Shown in pieces: positions 55,595-64,000 of a stretch of DNA of 64,000 nucleotides (its first letter is position 1; every line of letters begins with the position of its first letter). Source of the stretch: Caulobacteraceae bacterium (GTDB lineage Bacteria > Pseudomonadota > Alphaproteobacteria > Caulobacterales > Caulobacteraceae); contig CANJPZ010000004.1 in NCBI GenBank assembly GCA_947476325.1, positions 62,001-126,000 of the forward strand. Direction: 5' to 3'. A program made the translations under genes and the position numbers. The notes under the pieces are model-generated. The model was not told the DNA's origin and made no database searches. It worked only from the letters and a program-made list of their open reading frames with translations.

Positions 55595-56602
55595 CTACCA
55601 GACGCCGATCTTTTCGGCCTGGGCGTGTGAGAGCGTTTGACCGGCTTTTGCGTGGTCCTGATCTGCCAGGAACCGGACGGCTTCAAGAGCTGCCATGCAG
55701 CCCATTCCCGCCGCGGTGACGGCCTGGCGATAGACGTCGTCGGTAACGTCGCCCGCCGCAAAGACGCCGGGCACGGCTGTGCCAGTCGTTCCGGGGGTGA
55801 CTTTCAGATAGCCGCTTTCGCTCATCTCCAGTTGACCGCGGAACAGCTCTGAGGCCGGCGCATGGCCGATGGCGATAAACACCCCGTCAGCTGAGATGTG
55901 ATCAGTCTCGCCGGTGACAAGATTTTTCAGGCGCGCGCCCGTGACGCCGGGCGGGGCTTGATCGCCGGTGATCTCTTCGATGGCGGTGTTCCAGATGACC
56001 TGGATTTTGGGGTGGGCGAACAGGCGCTCCTGCAGGATGCGCTCGGCCCGCAATTCGTCGCGACGATGGATCAGTGTAACCTTGGTCGCGTGGTTGGTCA
56101 GATAGAGCGCCTCTTCGATCGCGGTATTGCCGCCGCCGATGACCAGCACTTCCTTGCCCCGATAGAAAAAACCGTCGCAGGTGGCACAGGCCGAGACGCC
56201 GAAACCCTGGAGCGCCTGTTCCGACGGCAGGCCCAGCCACTTGGCCTGGGCGCCGGTGGCGATGATCACGGTCTCGGCGTCCAACACGCCGCCGCTGTCC
56301 AGAGTCAGACGGAAGGGGCGGACGGACAGATCAACTGCGGTGACGATGTCTTCGACGATTTCGGTCCCGACTTGTTCGGCCTGGGCGCGCATCTGTTCCA
56401 TCAGCCAGGGCCCCTGAATGACGTCGGCAAAGCCGGGGTAGTTTTCGACGTCGGTGGTGATCATCAACTGGCCGCCGGGCTGGATGCCGGCGATCATCAC
56501 CGGGGCCAGCATGGCGCGGGCGGCATAGATGGCGGCGGTGTAACCGGCGGGACCAGCGCCGACGATGGCGCAACGAACGAGACGTGGGGCGGATGCGGAC
56601 AT
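55595..56602 (-). CDS. trxB: Thioredoxin reductase
   Basis: 335 residues. FAD motif 'CAIVGAGPAGYTAAIYAARA', redox-active C139-A-T-C142 in 'SACATCDGFFY', NADPH motif 'VLVIGGGNTAIEEALYL', and 'GVFAAGDVTDDVYRQAVTAAGMGCMAALEA'. The ATG at 56602 gives the standard N-terminus. Reduces thioredoxin in the cytoplasm. Divergent from the rRNA methyltransferase gene. Confidence 0.96.
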   Translation of the reverse strand: MSASAPRLVRCAIVGAGPAGYTAAIYAARAMLAPVMIAGIQPGGQLMITTDVENYPGFADVIQGPWLMEQMRAQAEQVGTEIVEDIVTAVDLSVRPFRLTLDSGGVLDAETVIIATGAQAKWLGLPSEQALQGFGVSACATCDGFFYRGKEVLVIGGGNTAIEEALYLTNHATKVTLIHRRDELRAERILQERLFAHPKIQVIWNTAIEEITGDQAPPGVTGARLKNLVTGETDHISADGVFIAIGHAPASELFRGQLEMSESGYLKVTPGTTGTAVPGVFAAGDVTDDVYRQAVTAAGMGCMAALEAVRFLADQDHAKAGQTLSHAQAEKIGVW

Positions 56603-56686
56603 GCCTGCTATGTAGGCGAGATTCCCGGCAAAGCGAAGATTACCCGTCGCCTCATCCCCAGGGATTTCTCTAACGGCCTCATCAGC

Positions 56687-57481
56687 ATGACTGTTCGCAT
56701 CGACGACCCTGACGATCCGCGCATCGCCGCTTACCGGCAGGTGCGCGAGCGCGATCTTGTGGGCCGGGACGGATTCTTTATCGCCGAGGGTGAAGTGGTG
56801 CTGACCAAGCTCCTGGGATCGCGCCTGTGCCGTACGGTCTCGATCCTCATCGCGGATGATCGCGTCGAGCGGCTGGCGCCGTTGCTGGCGAGGGCGCCGC
56901 ACGATACGCCGGTCTATATTGCCGGCCAGCCGGTGATCGACGCCATAGCCGGCTTTCACCTGCATCGCGGCATTCTGGCTCTCGGCGAAGCGGTAAGCCG
57001 GCCGACGGTGGATGATCTGCTGGCGGGCATGCCCGAGCGGGCGCTGATCGTCGGTCTGCAGGGTATTGGCAATCACGACAACATGGGTGGGTTGTTCCGC
57101 AATGCCACGGCATTCGGGGCGAATGGCGTGATCCTTTTTTCGGACTGCTGTGATCCATTCTACCGCAAGGCTATCAGGGTATCGGTCGGAGCCAGCCTGC
57201 TGACCCCGTTCGCCAAGGCCCAGGCGGGTGAGGATGTTGTCGGCCGTCTGACGAGCGCGGGTTTCGAGGTGTTCGCCCTGTCGCCATCGGGAAGCATCAC
57301 GCTTGATGAACTGGCCCGGCCAGCGCGAGTGGCGGTGCTGTTCGGATCCGAGGGGCCAGGATTGCCAGCCTCGGTGCTGGACCGCGTGACCAGCGTGCGC
57401 ATTCCCATGGCCGGCGATTTCGACAGCCTGAACGTCGCCACCTCCAGCGGCATCATCCTGCAGCGCCTGGCGAACGCCTAG
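56687..57481 (+). CDS. TrmH/SpoU family RNA 2'-O-methyltransferase
   Basis: 264 residues. N-terminal substrate-binding domain ('FIAEGEVVLTKLL') and a C-terminal SPOUT knot: 'ALIVGLQGIGNHDNMGGLFRNATAFGANGVIL', 'VAVLFGSEGPGLP' and 'VRIPMAGDFDSLNVATSSGIILQRL', the three SpoU motifs. Methylates a ribose in rRNA or tRNA; target unknown. The stop shares CTAG with the convergent phosphatase gene. Confidence 0.92.
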   Translation: MTVRIDDPDDPRIAAYRQVRERDLVGRDGFFIAEGEVVLTKLLGSRLCRTVSILIADDRVERLAPLLARAPHDTPVYIAGQPVIDAIAGFHLHRGILALGEAVSRPTVDDLLAGMPERALIVGLQGIGNHDNMGGLFRNATAFGANGVILFSDCCDPFYRKAIRVSVGASLLTPFAKAQAGEDVVGRLTSAGFEVFALSPSGSITLDELARPARVAVLFGSEGPGLPASVLDRVTSVRIPMAGDFDSLNVATSSGIILQRLANA

Positions 57482-57987
57482 TCGAGGAGCAGGTCGAAGG
57501 GCGCGCCCTCTTCGGCGCTTTCACCGCGACCGATGTGAGCGATGGCCCGGCTCATGGCCCCATCGCGCCGCAGAGCAGCATCGGCCAACTCGATCATCAG
57601 CCGGTTGGGCGTCGCGGTCGGCGAAGCGGCGCGCAATCGCTTGGCCAGCAGGCCTTCCCGGCCTGGACCGAAGCGGTCGCAGGCCAGGATATAGGCTGCT
57701 GCCGTCGAGCGGCTGATCCCTGCCCAGCAGTGAATCAGCATGGGGGCGTCGCGGTCCCAGCCGCGCCCGAAAGCCAGCAATTCATCGATGTGCGTCGCCT
57801 CGGGAAGCAGCAGCCCATCGGCGGGCTCAATGATGTCGTTGAAGATCAGATGCAGGCGCCGGGGCGCTGCGGGGCCTTCGAAGAGGGGCGGGTCCAGAGT
57901 GGGGCCCAGCAGAGAGAGAACATGCGAGGGCGAACGCTCGGCCGCGAGGGTGACGACGTGGGGCAGGGGGCAGACGATGACGGTCAT
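57478..57987 (-). CDS. Dual-specificity/tyrosine phosphatase-like protein
   Basis: 169 residues from the ATG at 57987. The P-loop is 'HCWAGISRS' with C87 and R93 (C-x5-R), preceded by a general-acid region 'LIFNDIIEPADG'. Small cytoplasmic phosphatase; substrate unknown. Ends on the CTAG shared with the methyltransferase gene. Confidence 0.83.
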   Translation of the reverse strand: MTVIVCPLPHVVTLAAERSPSHVLSLLGPTLDPPLFEGPAAPRRLHLIFNDIIEPADGLLLPEATHIDELLAFGRGWDRDAPMLIHCWAGISRSTAAAYILACDRFGPGREGLLAKRLRAASPTATPNRLMIELADAALRRDGAMSRAIAHIGRGESAEEGAPFDLLLD

Positions 57988-58097
57988 GAGCTTTCGACAG
58001 TGGCCGCCAATTCCTACATAAGAAAGGCGAGGCTTGTAAGTTTCGCCCAAATTTTGCTGAACTGCGGCCCTACAAGAAGTCCATCAGGAGGCAGACA

Positions 58098-58802
58098 ATG
58101 TTTCGCAAGGCCACATCCATAGACCGGCGCTCGCTGTTGACGGCGGCCGCCGCCATTGCGCTGCCCATCGCCGCGGGATGTTCGCCGGCCAACGCACGCC
58201 GGTTGCCGGCCCCATCGCCAGCAGGCTTCACCGGGCCTGGTGCACCGCAAGTGGCCGTGCTTGCCGGCGGTTGTTTCTGGGGGGTCCAGGGTGTGTTCGC
58301 CCACGTAAAGGGCGTGACGAAATCGATGTCTGGATATGCAGGCGGCCGAGTCGCAAACCCGTCATACGAGCAGGTCAGCACCGGAACCACCGGCCATGCT
58401 GAGTCGGTTCAAATCACGTTCGATCCGAACCAGATTACCTACGGCCAGATTCTGCAAATCTTCTTCTCGGTGGCCACTGACCCCACGGAACTCAATCGCC
58501 AAGGGCCGGATGTCGGCACGCAGTATCGCAATGAAATTTTCTATACGACGCCCGAGCAGAAGCGCATCGCCGAGGCCTATATCGCCCAATTGGGGCAGGC
58601 CAAATTGTTCTCGCGGCCTATCGTCACCAAGGTCAGCCCGCTCGTCGTCTTCTACCCCGCGGAGGGCTATCACCAGGACTATCTCTTCCTCAATCCTGGA
58701 CAGCCCTACATCGTCATCAATGACTTGCCAAAGGTCGAAGACCTGAAACTGTCCTACCCCAATGTATGGCGGGACCAGCCGATCCGGTGGGCTTCGCGCT
58801 AG
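58098..58802 (+). CDS. msrA: Exported peptide-methionine (S)-S-oxide reductase
   Basis: 234 residues. Twin-Arg leader 'SIDRRSLLTAAAAIALPIAAGC' with a lipobox, so it is exported, probably Tat plus lipidation at C28. Catalytic C59 is in 'VAVLAGGCFWGVQGVF'; 'YAGGRVANPSYEQVSTGTTGHAESVQ' and 'GTQYRN' are the standard MsrA signatures. No further Cys is present, so there is no resolving Cys in the chain and an external reductant is needed. Repairs methionine sulfoxide in envelope proteins. Followed by cytochrome c. Confidence 0.92.
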   Translation: MFRKATSIDRRSLLTAAAAIALPIAAGCSPANARRLPAPSPAGFTGPGAPQVAVLAGGCFWGVQGVFAHVKGVTKSMSGYAGGRVANPSYEQVSTGTTGHAESVQITFDPNQITYGQILQIFFSVATDPTELNRQGPDVGTQYRNEIFYTTPEQKRIAEAYIAQLGQAKLFSRPIVTKVSPLVVFYPAEGYHQDYLFLNPGQPYIVINDLPKVEDLKLSYPNVWRDQPIRWASR

Positions 58803-58909
58803 GCGCAACGACTCAGACAGTTCAACCACCGGCGCCCTTTTGACCTGTCTCAATGCGGGGTCGGATTGACTGTCCCAATGTCTCCCAAGCTTCGGCAAAG
58901 GAGACTTCA

Positions 58910-59278
58910 ATGAGTCGGACCGGGATGCAGATTTTTCTGGATGTAGCGCTGGCGATCGCCATTCTCCTCCTTGTTCTGATTGGCTTGAATGCGCGTGCGT
59001 TCGCCGCTGGGGGCGGACCTGTGGATGCCGGGCGGGTGATCGTGAGCGAGCATTGCAGCAGCTGTCACGCAATCGGCCCGGCTGGACAAAGCCCGAATGC
59101 CGCAGCCCCGCCCTTAAGAAAACTCGCCGAGCGATATCCCGACGCGGCCTTGACCGATGCTCTGGAGAAGGGCCTTCTGGACAACCATCCGGCGATGCCG
59201 ACTTTTCGTTTCAGCCATGACGAGCTGACGGCAATCCTGGCCTATCTTCACTCCATTCAGGAAGTTCGGGGCGCGTGA
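58910..59278 (+). CDS. Small anchored cytochrome c
   Basis: 122 residues. N-terminal membrane helix 'IFLDVALAIAILLLVLIGL' (signal or anchor), heme site 'CSSCH' in 'IVSEHCSSCHAIG', candidate axial Met in 'NHPAMPTFRFS'. AAAGGAG ribosome site upstream of the ATG at 58910. Single-heme electron carrier. Its stop overlaps a possible GTG of the next gene. Confidence 0.85.
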   Translation: MSRTGMQIFLDVALAIAILLLVLIGLNARAFAAGGGPVDAGRVIVSEHCSSCHAIGPAGQSPNAAAPPLRKLAERYPDAALTDALEKGLLDNHPAMPTFRFSHDELTAILAYLHSIQEVRGA

Positions 59279-59280
59279 TC

Positions 59281-59793
59281 ATGAAAACGCGCTTCCGTTC
59301 GGTTCCGTCGGGCGTGCTGACTGCGGTCATGATTGGGCTTGCGGGTTGTGCGACAAATTCACCGGATTCGTCTCAGGCCCCGAACCCCGTCGGCGGCGCG
59401 GTCGAGCAGCCCTTCCGGGATCTCAACATGGTGCATGATCAGGTCCCACCCATCCTGTGGCGGGCCGTTCTGTCGCCCTATGATCGTAGCGGCCTGGACG
59501 GTTGCCCCGCCCTGCTGGCCGAGATCGCGGCGCTGGACGTCGTTTTGGGAGCAGATATCGATGCCAAGTCCCCCCAGGAAAATTCCGGTGGGGAAGAAAT
59601 CATTTCCGATGCGCTCCAGGGCGTGATCGGCCTGCCATTTCGCGGGATCGTCCGCCGCCTGTCCGGCGCCAACGACCGTGAAGACGCCAGACTTCGGGCG
59701 ATCCTGGCGGGGATGGTCCGACGCGGTCACCTCAAGGGACTGGCCGCTGAGCGGGGGTGCGCGCTTCCCGCGCCCGTGAACAGCGCCGGCTGA
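59281..59793 (+). CDS. Lipoprotein of unknown function
   Basis: 170 residues. Lipobox 'MIGLAGC'. Contains 'VPPILWRAVLSPYDRSGLDGCPALLAEIAALD' and 'EEIISDALQGVIGLPFRGIVRRLSGA', mainly helical. No family recognised. ATG at 59281; GTG 59275 (GTGA overlap with the cytochrome stop) is an alternative, so the pair is co-translated. Confidence 0.65.
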   Translation: MKTRFRSVPSGVLTAVMIGLAGCATNSPDSSQAPNPVGGAVEQPFRDLNMVHDQVPPILWRAVLSPYDRSGLDGCPALLAEIAALDVVLGADIDAKSPQENSGGEEIISDALQGVIGLPFRGIVRRLSGANDREDARLRAILAGMVRRGHLKGLAAERGCALPAPVNSAG

Positions 59794-59802
59794 GGCCGAA
59801 GG

Positions 59803-60750
59803 CTATCGCCAGAACCGGCCCGCTGCCTTTAACCGGTCGAACGCTTTTTTGGCGGCCTTGACGGAGGGCCGGATTTCGCCTTGGCGCTCGGCGATGATCT
59901 GTCGTGCTGCGATCGCGATATCCAACGGCTGACCCCAAACCAGATCAAACGCCATCTGTTCGGCGACAGTTATGTCATTCAACTGTCCCAAATAGTCCTG
60001 AATGTCAGTGACTGACGAAAGCAGGCGGCGCTGTCGCCCTGCATGTCGCCCGCCGAACAGCGGTGTGAAGAATTCGGCGGCATAGCGCAACTTTTTCGCC
60101 CGGATCCGCAGCTTGTGCAGATCTTCAGCATCAAGCGAAGCCATGTGCCGCCCTGTCTTGAGCACGCGAGCCCGAAGTCTGTCCAATTGCATTGCGGCAA
60201 AGTGAGTGGCGGATGGCTGCCGAAGCGTCACCACCTGACCGCCGTGGACCCAGGCGCCCGCATCAAGCCACGCCTCCGTTCCTGACATCAGGGTGCGGAA
60301 GCGATGTGATCTCACGGTTCTGCGAACCTTGGCATAGGCATCAGCCCGGGCGGCCAGCAGGCGTGCGCCCAGTCTGGCGCAGGCGTCCTGGTCCGGGCAT
60401 GCGGCGTGCGCGACGTAGAAGGTGTCCCTGATGAATATGTCCAGGTCGCGGGCCGTATCCAGCGCCTGCGCCAGCCAGCGGGTTTCAACGCTGATGGCCT
60501 CAAGATCAGCGTCCTGCGCGAGGGGCCTGAACAGGATCAGCGCCGCGCGTAGGCGACGAAGTCCGACACGGGTCTGGTGCAGCGCCCGCATGCTGTCACG
60601 GGTGCGGAGGAGTTCGGCGTTGGCGATGATCTGTTCAAGACAGGCCTTGCCGATTTTCTGGAAGGCCCGGGCGGCGGTATCGCCCGGACTCAGATCCGTC
60701 GGGCAGGCCGCGATCGCTCGAATTTGGCGTTCAGCGTCAGGCGCGTCCAT
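59803..60750 (-). CDS. CHAD domain protein
   Basis: 315 residues from the ATG at 60750. The CHAD helix bundle with conserved His and basic residues: 'MRALHQTRVGLRRLRAAL', 'LDTARDLDIFI', 'DLHKLRIRAKKLRYAAEFF'. The fold binds polyphosphate and other polyanions through the Arg/Lys/His lining. No CYTH partner domain is attached. Convergent with the lipoprotein gene. Confidence 0.86.
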   Translation of the reverse strand: MDAPDAERQIRAIAACPTDLSPGDTAARAFQKIGKACLEQIIANAELLRTRDSMRALHQTRVGLRRLRAALILFRPLAQDADLEAISVETRWLAQALDTARDLDIFIRDTFYVAHAACPDQDACARLGARLLAARADAYAKVRRTVRSHRFRTLMSGTEAWLDAGAWVHGGQVVTLRQPSATHFAAMQLDRLRARVLKTGRHMASLDAEDLHKLRIRAKKLRYAAEFFTPLFGGRHAGRQRRLLSSVTDIQDYLGQLNDITVAEQMAFDLVWGQPLDIAIAARQIIAERQGEIRPSVKAAKKAFDRLKAAGRFWR

Positions 60751-60846
60751 GTTTGTCACCTGCCAGGATCGCCAAGCGGTAGCGCGCAAGTTGTCGCGCG
60801 GTCAAGGCGCGCGCCGCGGACCAGGATCCTCTGTTCGGATGACAGC

Positions 60847-62517
60847 CTACCAGTAGCGGGCCAATGAGACGCGGCTTTCCGTGACGTCTGAGCCCGAAAG
60901 GCGCTGGTAGTCCAGACCGGCGCGAACATCCCAGCCCGGTGATGCGCCAAACCGCACCTGTACGCGCGCCCAGGTTCTGGAATCTTCCGCCTTGTCCATC
61001 TCTTTCCAGACGCCGCCTTCGACACTCGCTCGCCACGTGCGGCTTGATCCGAACAGGACGCCGGCCGAAGGGCCCGCCTGCAGATTGCTGCCCGTATAGT
61101 TCGCACCATCGACCCGGCCGTTGAGATAAGCATAGGCCGCAGCGTTCGGCCCCAGGGACGCCGCCTTGCCCCACCCGCCTTCTGCAAACAGTTCCAGACA
61201 GCGTAGGCAGGACAGGTCTCGTTGCTCGGCGCCCATGCGCCGCCGCCAGGCCGAACCTGGCGCTCCGGCATTCAGGTTGGTGGCGCGGAAGACTTCGAAC
61301 GTATCAAGGCTCAGCCGGTTCTGGGCGTAGTCCAGGCGGATATCAAACAGGCTGACCTCGGAGCCGGGCGCAGCGCCGGGCGCAAAGGTCAGCAAGTCAT
61401 TCTGGGCGGGCCGAAACCGGATCTCCCATCGTTCCCCCATCGCCGAACTCGATCGCCAGGACGTCTGGATCATGGAGGGTCTTTGTCCCTCGTGCGGCTG
61501 GGCGACGGGCTCAACCGGCCCGCCCGCGCCGGTTGCAACGCGGCTGATATGGCGGACCAGGGACGGCTGGCCCGCCCGCTCGCGCGTCAGCTGGTTGAAC
61601 AGGTCGATTGGCGCGACCCAGACTTTCGACGGGGGGGAGAGCGGCCGATCGACGACCAGGTTTAGAAGCTCGATGATCCCGGCCGCACAGTTCTCGGTCA
61701 TGAAGTAATAGCGACTGTGGGTCCGCAGGACTTCCCAGGTGTGTGCAACCAGATAGGCGGTCTGTACGGGCGAGAGATCAAGCTCGCATTCCCAGATGTT
61801 CCGGTTCTGTTCGCCGGCGTACCTCTGTTCCTGCGCCAGGAGGGTGGCGTAGGACGACTGGTAGCCCCCGACCAGACCGAGAAACACGACCTTGACGCCC
61901 ATGTCGCCTGATGGCGCATCGGCGATGAAGCTGAAGGTCCGGTCTGACATCGAACGCGCTTCGGCCGTATCACCCGCTGTGTTCAGCTTGAGCAGCACAT
62001 GGCCGTAGTTGGACGCGGCGTTGTCCATGGATGCCGAAGCATAGCCAAGACTGGCCCCGGTGATCGATGCCGGGCCTCGCCATGCGTCATAGGATGGGCA
62101 TGCGATCGGCTGCACGTCGGTATCAGTCCAGCCAAGACGCTCGCGTAGCTAGGCCAGGCGAGCCGGAAAGCGGCAGCGCGCATCCTGGTCGGGATTTCCC
62201 GCCGCCGGCGCACGAAATGCGGCGATTGTCGCCGCCAGCTCGGCCTTCGGATCCTGTGCGCCCTGGGGTGACAGGAAGAATTCCGGGGTGAGGATTTCGC
62301 TGCGCGCTGCGCCCGGCAGAAAATGCGGGTCGTGATAGTGCAGCAGCTTAAGCCAGAAGGGATCGGCCGCGAGCTGGTCGATCCAGGGCGGGATGGTTTG
62401 GCCATGCGCGCCGGTTGCCACGAGAAGCCAGATCGCAGACATGGCCGCAAAGCAGCGGACTGCGCGCCGGGCGAAGTCAATTTTCCGGGCTTCCCATCGA
62501 TGCCACGCATGGACCAT
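60847..62517 (-). pseudogene. DUF4105 (Lnb N-terminal periplasmic) protein with internal TAG
   Basis: A signal peptide in 'MSAIWLLVATGAHG' and a DUF4105 start ('DPFWLKLLHYH', 'FFLSPQGAQDPKAELAATI', 'CRFPARLA') are followed by TAG at 62149-62151, then the frame continues with 'LRERLGW', 'CPSYDAWRG', 'NYGHVLLKLN', 'YYFMTENCAAGIIELLN' and a beta-rich C-terminal part with 'SLARYW'. DUF4105 proteins usually have Trp after 'FPAR..', so TGG to TAG is the simplest change. Everything else is intact, so this is a recent lesion or a base error. Function of the family unknown. Confidence 0.85.
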
Positions 62518-62620
62518 CAATCTCGCCCCCACCCCTCAAGCGGACGGGGAACTATGTGGTTGAAAATTGAAAGATACAACGGTCAGGCTTGGAGACCCGG
62601 ACCGCGAGGCGATCAAAGCC

Positions 62621-62998
62621 TCACTGGTGGGCGATCCGCCAGTTCTCGTTTGCGCCGCCCACTGGCGGTTTGCCGGGCAGATCGCGCGAGAAATAGTAGA
62701 GGGGCTTGTTCTTGTAGACCCACTGACGCTTTCCATCTTCGCGGACGATGATGGTCCAGTCGCCGCCGGGCTGGGCGTCAGAGCCGGCGACCATGGGCGG
62801 CCAGGCCCGCGCGCATTGCCCGACGCAGTGGCTCATCCCGCGCATGGTGTCCATGTCGTAGGTGTAGAGCGCCCGGCCGGTTGGGTCGGTCAGAACACCG
62901 TCGGTGATCTTGATGTCCGAGGGCACATTCTGGGCGCTGGCCATGGTGGCCGTCATCGCCAAGGCGAAGAAAGCGGCGACAAAAGCAGAATTGCGCAT
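62621..62998 (-). CDS. Secreted YxxxD-repeat protein (COG4315-like)
   Basis: 125 residues from the ATG at 62998 (GAAAGG site). Signal peptide ends at 'MASAQ'. Two copies of the motif seen in COG4315 proteins: 'LTDPTGRALYTYDMD' and 'WVYKNKPLYYFSRD', with 'CVGQCARAWPPM' between them. Family function unknown; in other bacteria the domain is found in secreted or membrane-linked proteins. Confidence 0.83.
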   Translation of the reverse strand: MRNSAFVAAFFALAMTATMASAQNVPSDIKITDGVLTDPTGRALYTYDMDTMRGMSHCVGQCARAWPPMVAGSDAQPGGDWTIIVREDGKRQWVYKNKPLYYFSRDLPGKPPVGGANENWRIAHQ

Positions 62999-63081
62999 AA
63001 AAAGCCTTTCGAAGGTCTGGCGTCCAGGAAACCTAGGTAAGCCCCCATCAAGCCAATTCAAAGGCCTTTTGCGGCGGCGCT

Positions 63082-63777
63082 TCAGGCGGCGATCCCGAAC
63101 AGGGCGCCGATTCCCGCTGTAACGGCCAGCGCAACAGAGCCCCAGAAGACCACGCGCACGACGGGTCTGAAGATCGCGGCACCGCCCGTTTTGGCCCCAA
63201 CTGCGCCGAGGGCGGCAAGGGAGAACAACGATGCGATGGACACTGCAGGGATCAGCGCCGTCGCCGGAGCCAGGAAGACCACCAGCAGGGGAAGGGCGGC
63301 GCCGACGGTAAAGGTGGCGGCCGACGTCAGGGCAGCCTGGGTCGGTCGGGCGGTGGTGATTTCTGAAATACCGAGCTCGTCGCGTGCGTGGGTTCCCAGC
63401 GCATCCCTGGCCGTCATCTGAACCGCGACCTGACGGGCCAGGTCAGGCTCAAGGCCACGAGCAACATAGATCGCCGTCAGTTCGTTTTCCTCTGAGGCCG
63501 GGTCGGTTTCCAGCTCACGCGTCTCGCGGGCAAGATCGGCTTTCTCGGTATCGGATTGCGAACTGACCGAGACATACTCCCCGGCCGCCATCGACATGGC
63601 GCCGGCGACAAGGCCCGCCACACCGGCGACCATTATGGCCTGCTTTCCGGTTCCGGCCGCAGTCACCCCGACCAGAAGGCTCGCGGTCGAGACGATCCCG
63701 TCATTGGCGCCCATGACCCCGGCCCGCATCCAGCCGATGCGGGAGACCTGGTGGCGTTCGAGGTGCCTGGGAGCCAT
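63082..63777 (-). CDS. VIT1/CCC1 family iron/manganese transporter
   Basis: 231 residues. Hallmarks 'GWMRAGVMGANDGIVSTASLLVGV' and 'GAMSMAAGEYVSVSSQSDTEKADL' with the cytoplasmic acidic helix 'EENELTAIYVARG', then 'GISEITTARPTQAALTSAATFTVGAALPLL'. About five membrane helices. Moves Fe2+ or Mn2+ out of the cytoplasm. Starts 2 bases after the stop of the acyl-CoA ligase gene. Confidence 0.91.
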   Translation of the reverse strand: MAPRHLERHQVSRIGWMRAGVMGANDGIVSTASLLVGVTAAGTGKQAIMVAGVAGLVAGAMSMAAGEYVSVSSQSDTEKADLARETRELETDPASEENELTAIYVARGLEPDLARQVAVQMTARDALGTHARDELGISEITTARPTQAALTSAATFTVGAALPLLVVFLAPATALIPAVSIASLFSLAALGAVGAKTGGAAIFRPVVRVVFWGSVALAVTAGIGALFGIAA

Positions 63778-63779
63778 CG

Positions 63780-64000
63780 TCAGTTCACGCCCCGGCCAAC
63801 GCCGGCCCAATAGGGCTCGCGCAGCACGCGTTTGAGGATCTTGCCTGTGGGATTGCGGGGCAGGGCGTCCATGAAGTCCACCGTCTTGGGACACTTGTAG
63901 TGGGCCATACGCTCGCGCATCCAGGCTATGATCTGGGCCGGCTCGCCCTCAACGCCCGGCTTTCTGACCACACAGGCCTTGACCGCTTCGCCCCACTTTT
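63780..64000 (-). CDS. Acyl-CoA synthetase/AMP-dependent ligase, C-terminal part
   Basis: Partial: the gene runs off the right edge. The visible end has 'WGEAVKACVVRKPG', 'MAHYKCPKTVDFMDALPRNPTGKILKRVLREPYW', the typical A10 motif with the catalytic Lys ('PTGKILKR'). Activates a carboxylate as acyl-AMP/CoA; substrate not visible. Confidence 0.9.
   Translation of the reverse strand, partial: KWGEAVKACVVRKPGVEGEPAQIIAWMRERMAHYKCPKTVDFMDALPRNPTGKILKRVLREPYWAGVGRGVN

Overview
The window is high-GC (about two thirds G+C), gene-dense DNA from an alphaproteobacterium. Gene content and style suggest Caulobacterales, perhaps Phenylobacterium- or Caulobacter-like: gatC-gatA, a nadABC operon behind palindromic operators, a BigR-type persulfide operon, many DUF3617 lipoproteins, TauE and SleB-type hydrolases. 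The genus is inferred from gene content only. I see no tRNA, rRNA, CRISPR array, phage or complete insertion sequence.

Layout. 1-3.7 kb: ruvX with an AEC-type permease, a HapK-like protein, and gatC-gatA without gatB next to it. 3.7-15.1 kb: a secreted and lipoprotein block in which four DUF3617-type genes alternate with three related cutinase/PET-hydrolase-like alpha/beta hydrolases, followed by an amidohydrolase, a methyltransferase, a collagen-like lipoprotein and a repeat protein. 15-22 kb: sulfotransferase, GT69-like glycosyltransferase, haloalkane dehalogenase, a zinc/iron-cluster protein, cytochrome c, an SGNH-like protein, a Rieske oxygenase and cytochrome b561, then about 550 bp without a gene. 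22-35.5 kb: an exported methyltransferase, a large redoxin-cytochrome-copper monooxygenase-EF hand fusion, glycerate kinase, beta-propeller, dienelactone hydrolase, two PDLxGxW secreted proteins (one broken), SGNH esterase and multicopper oxidase. 35.5-39.5 kb: uvrB and an FxLYD-like secreted protein, flanked by palindromic repeats and an 11-bp-phased repeat. 39.5-42.1 kb: persulfide detoxification (TauE, rhodanese, BigR/SqrR repressor, persulfide dioxygenase). 42-50 kb: a frameshifted DUF6572-like gene, exported epoxide hydrolase, a TetR-controlled DUF2306 gene, a SleB hydrolase, a GlxA/DJ-1 divergent pair, a second beta-propeller and an acyltransferase. 50-64 kb: nadA-nadB-nadC, a second SleB hydrolase, trxB, rRNA methyltransferase, phosphatase, exported MsrA, cytochrome c, CHAD protein, an amber-interrupted DUF4105 gene, a YxxxD-repeat protein, a VIT1-type transporter and the 3' end of an acyl-CoA ligase.

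Functionally the window mixes housekeeping (tRNA amidation, NAD synthesis, repair, thioredoxin) with an unusually large set of exported hydrolases and oxidoreductases. That fits a cell that attacks polymers, esters and halogenated or aromatic compounds outside the cytoplasm. Three genes are interrupted by single-base lesions (an in-frame TAA, an in-frame TAG and a 1-nt frameshift). These are either real recent decay or consensus errors.
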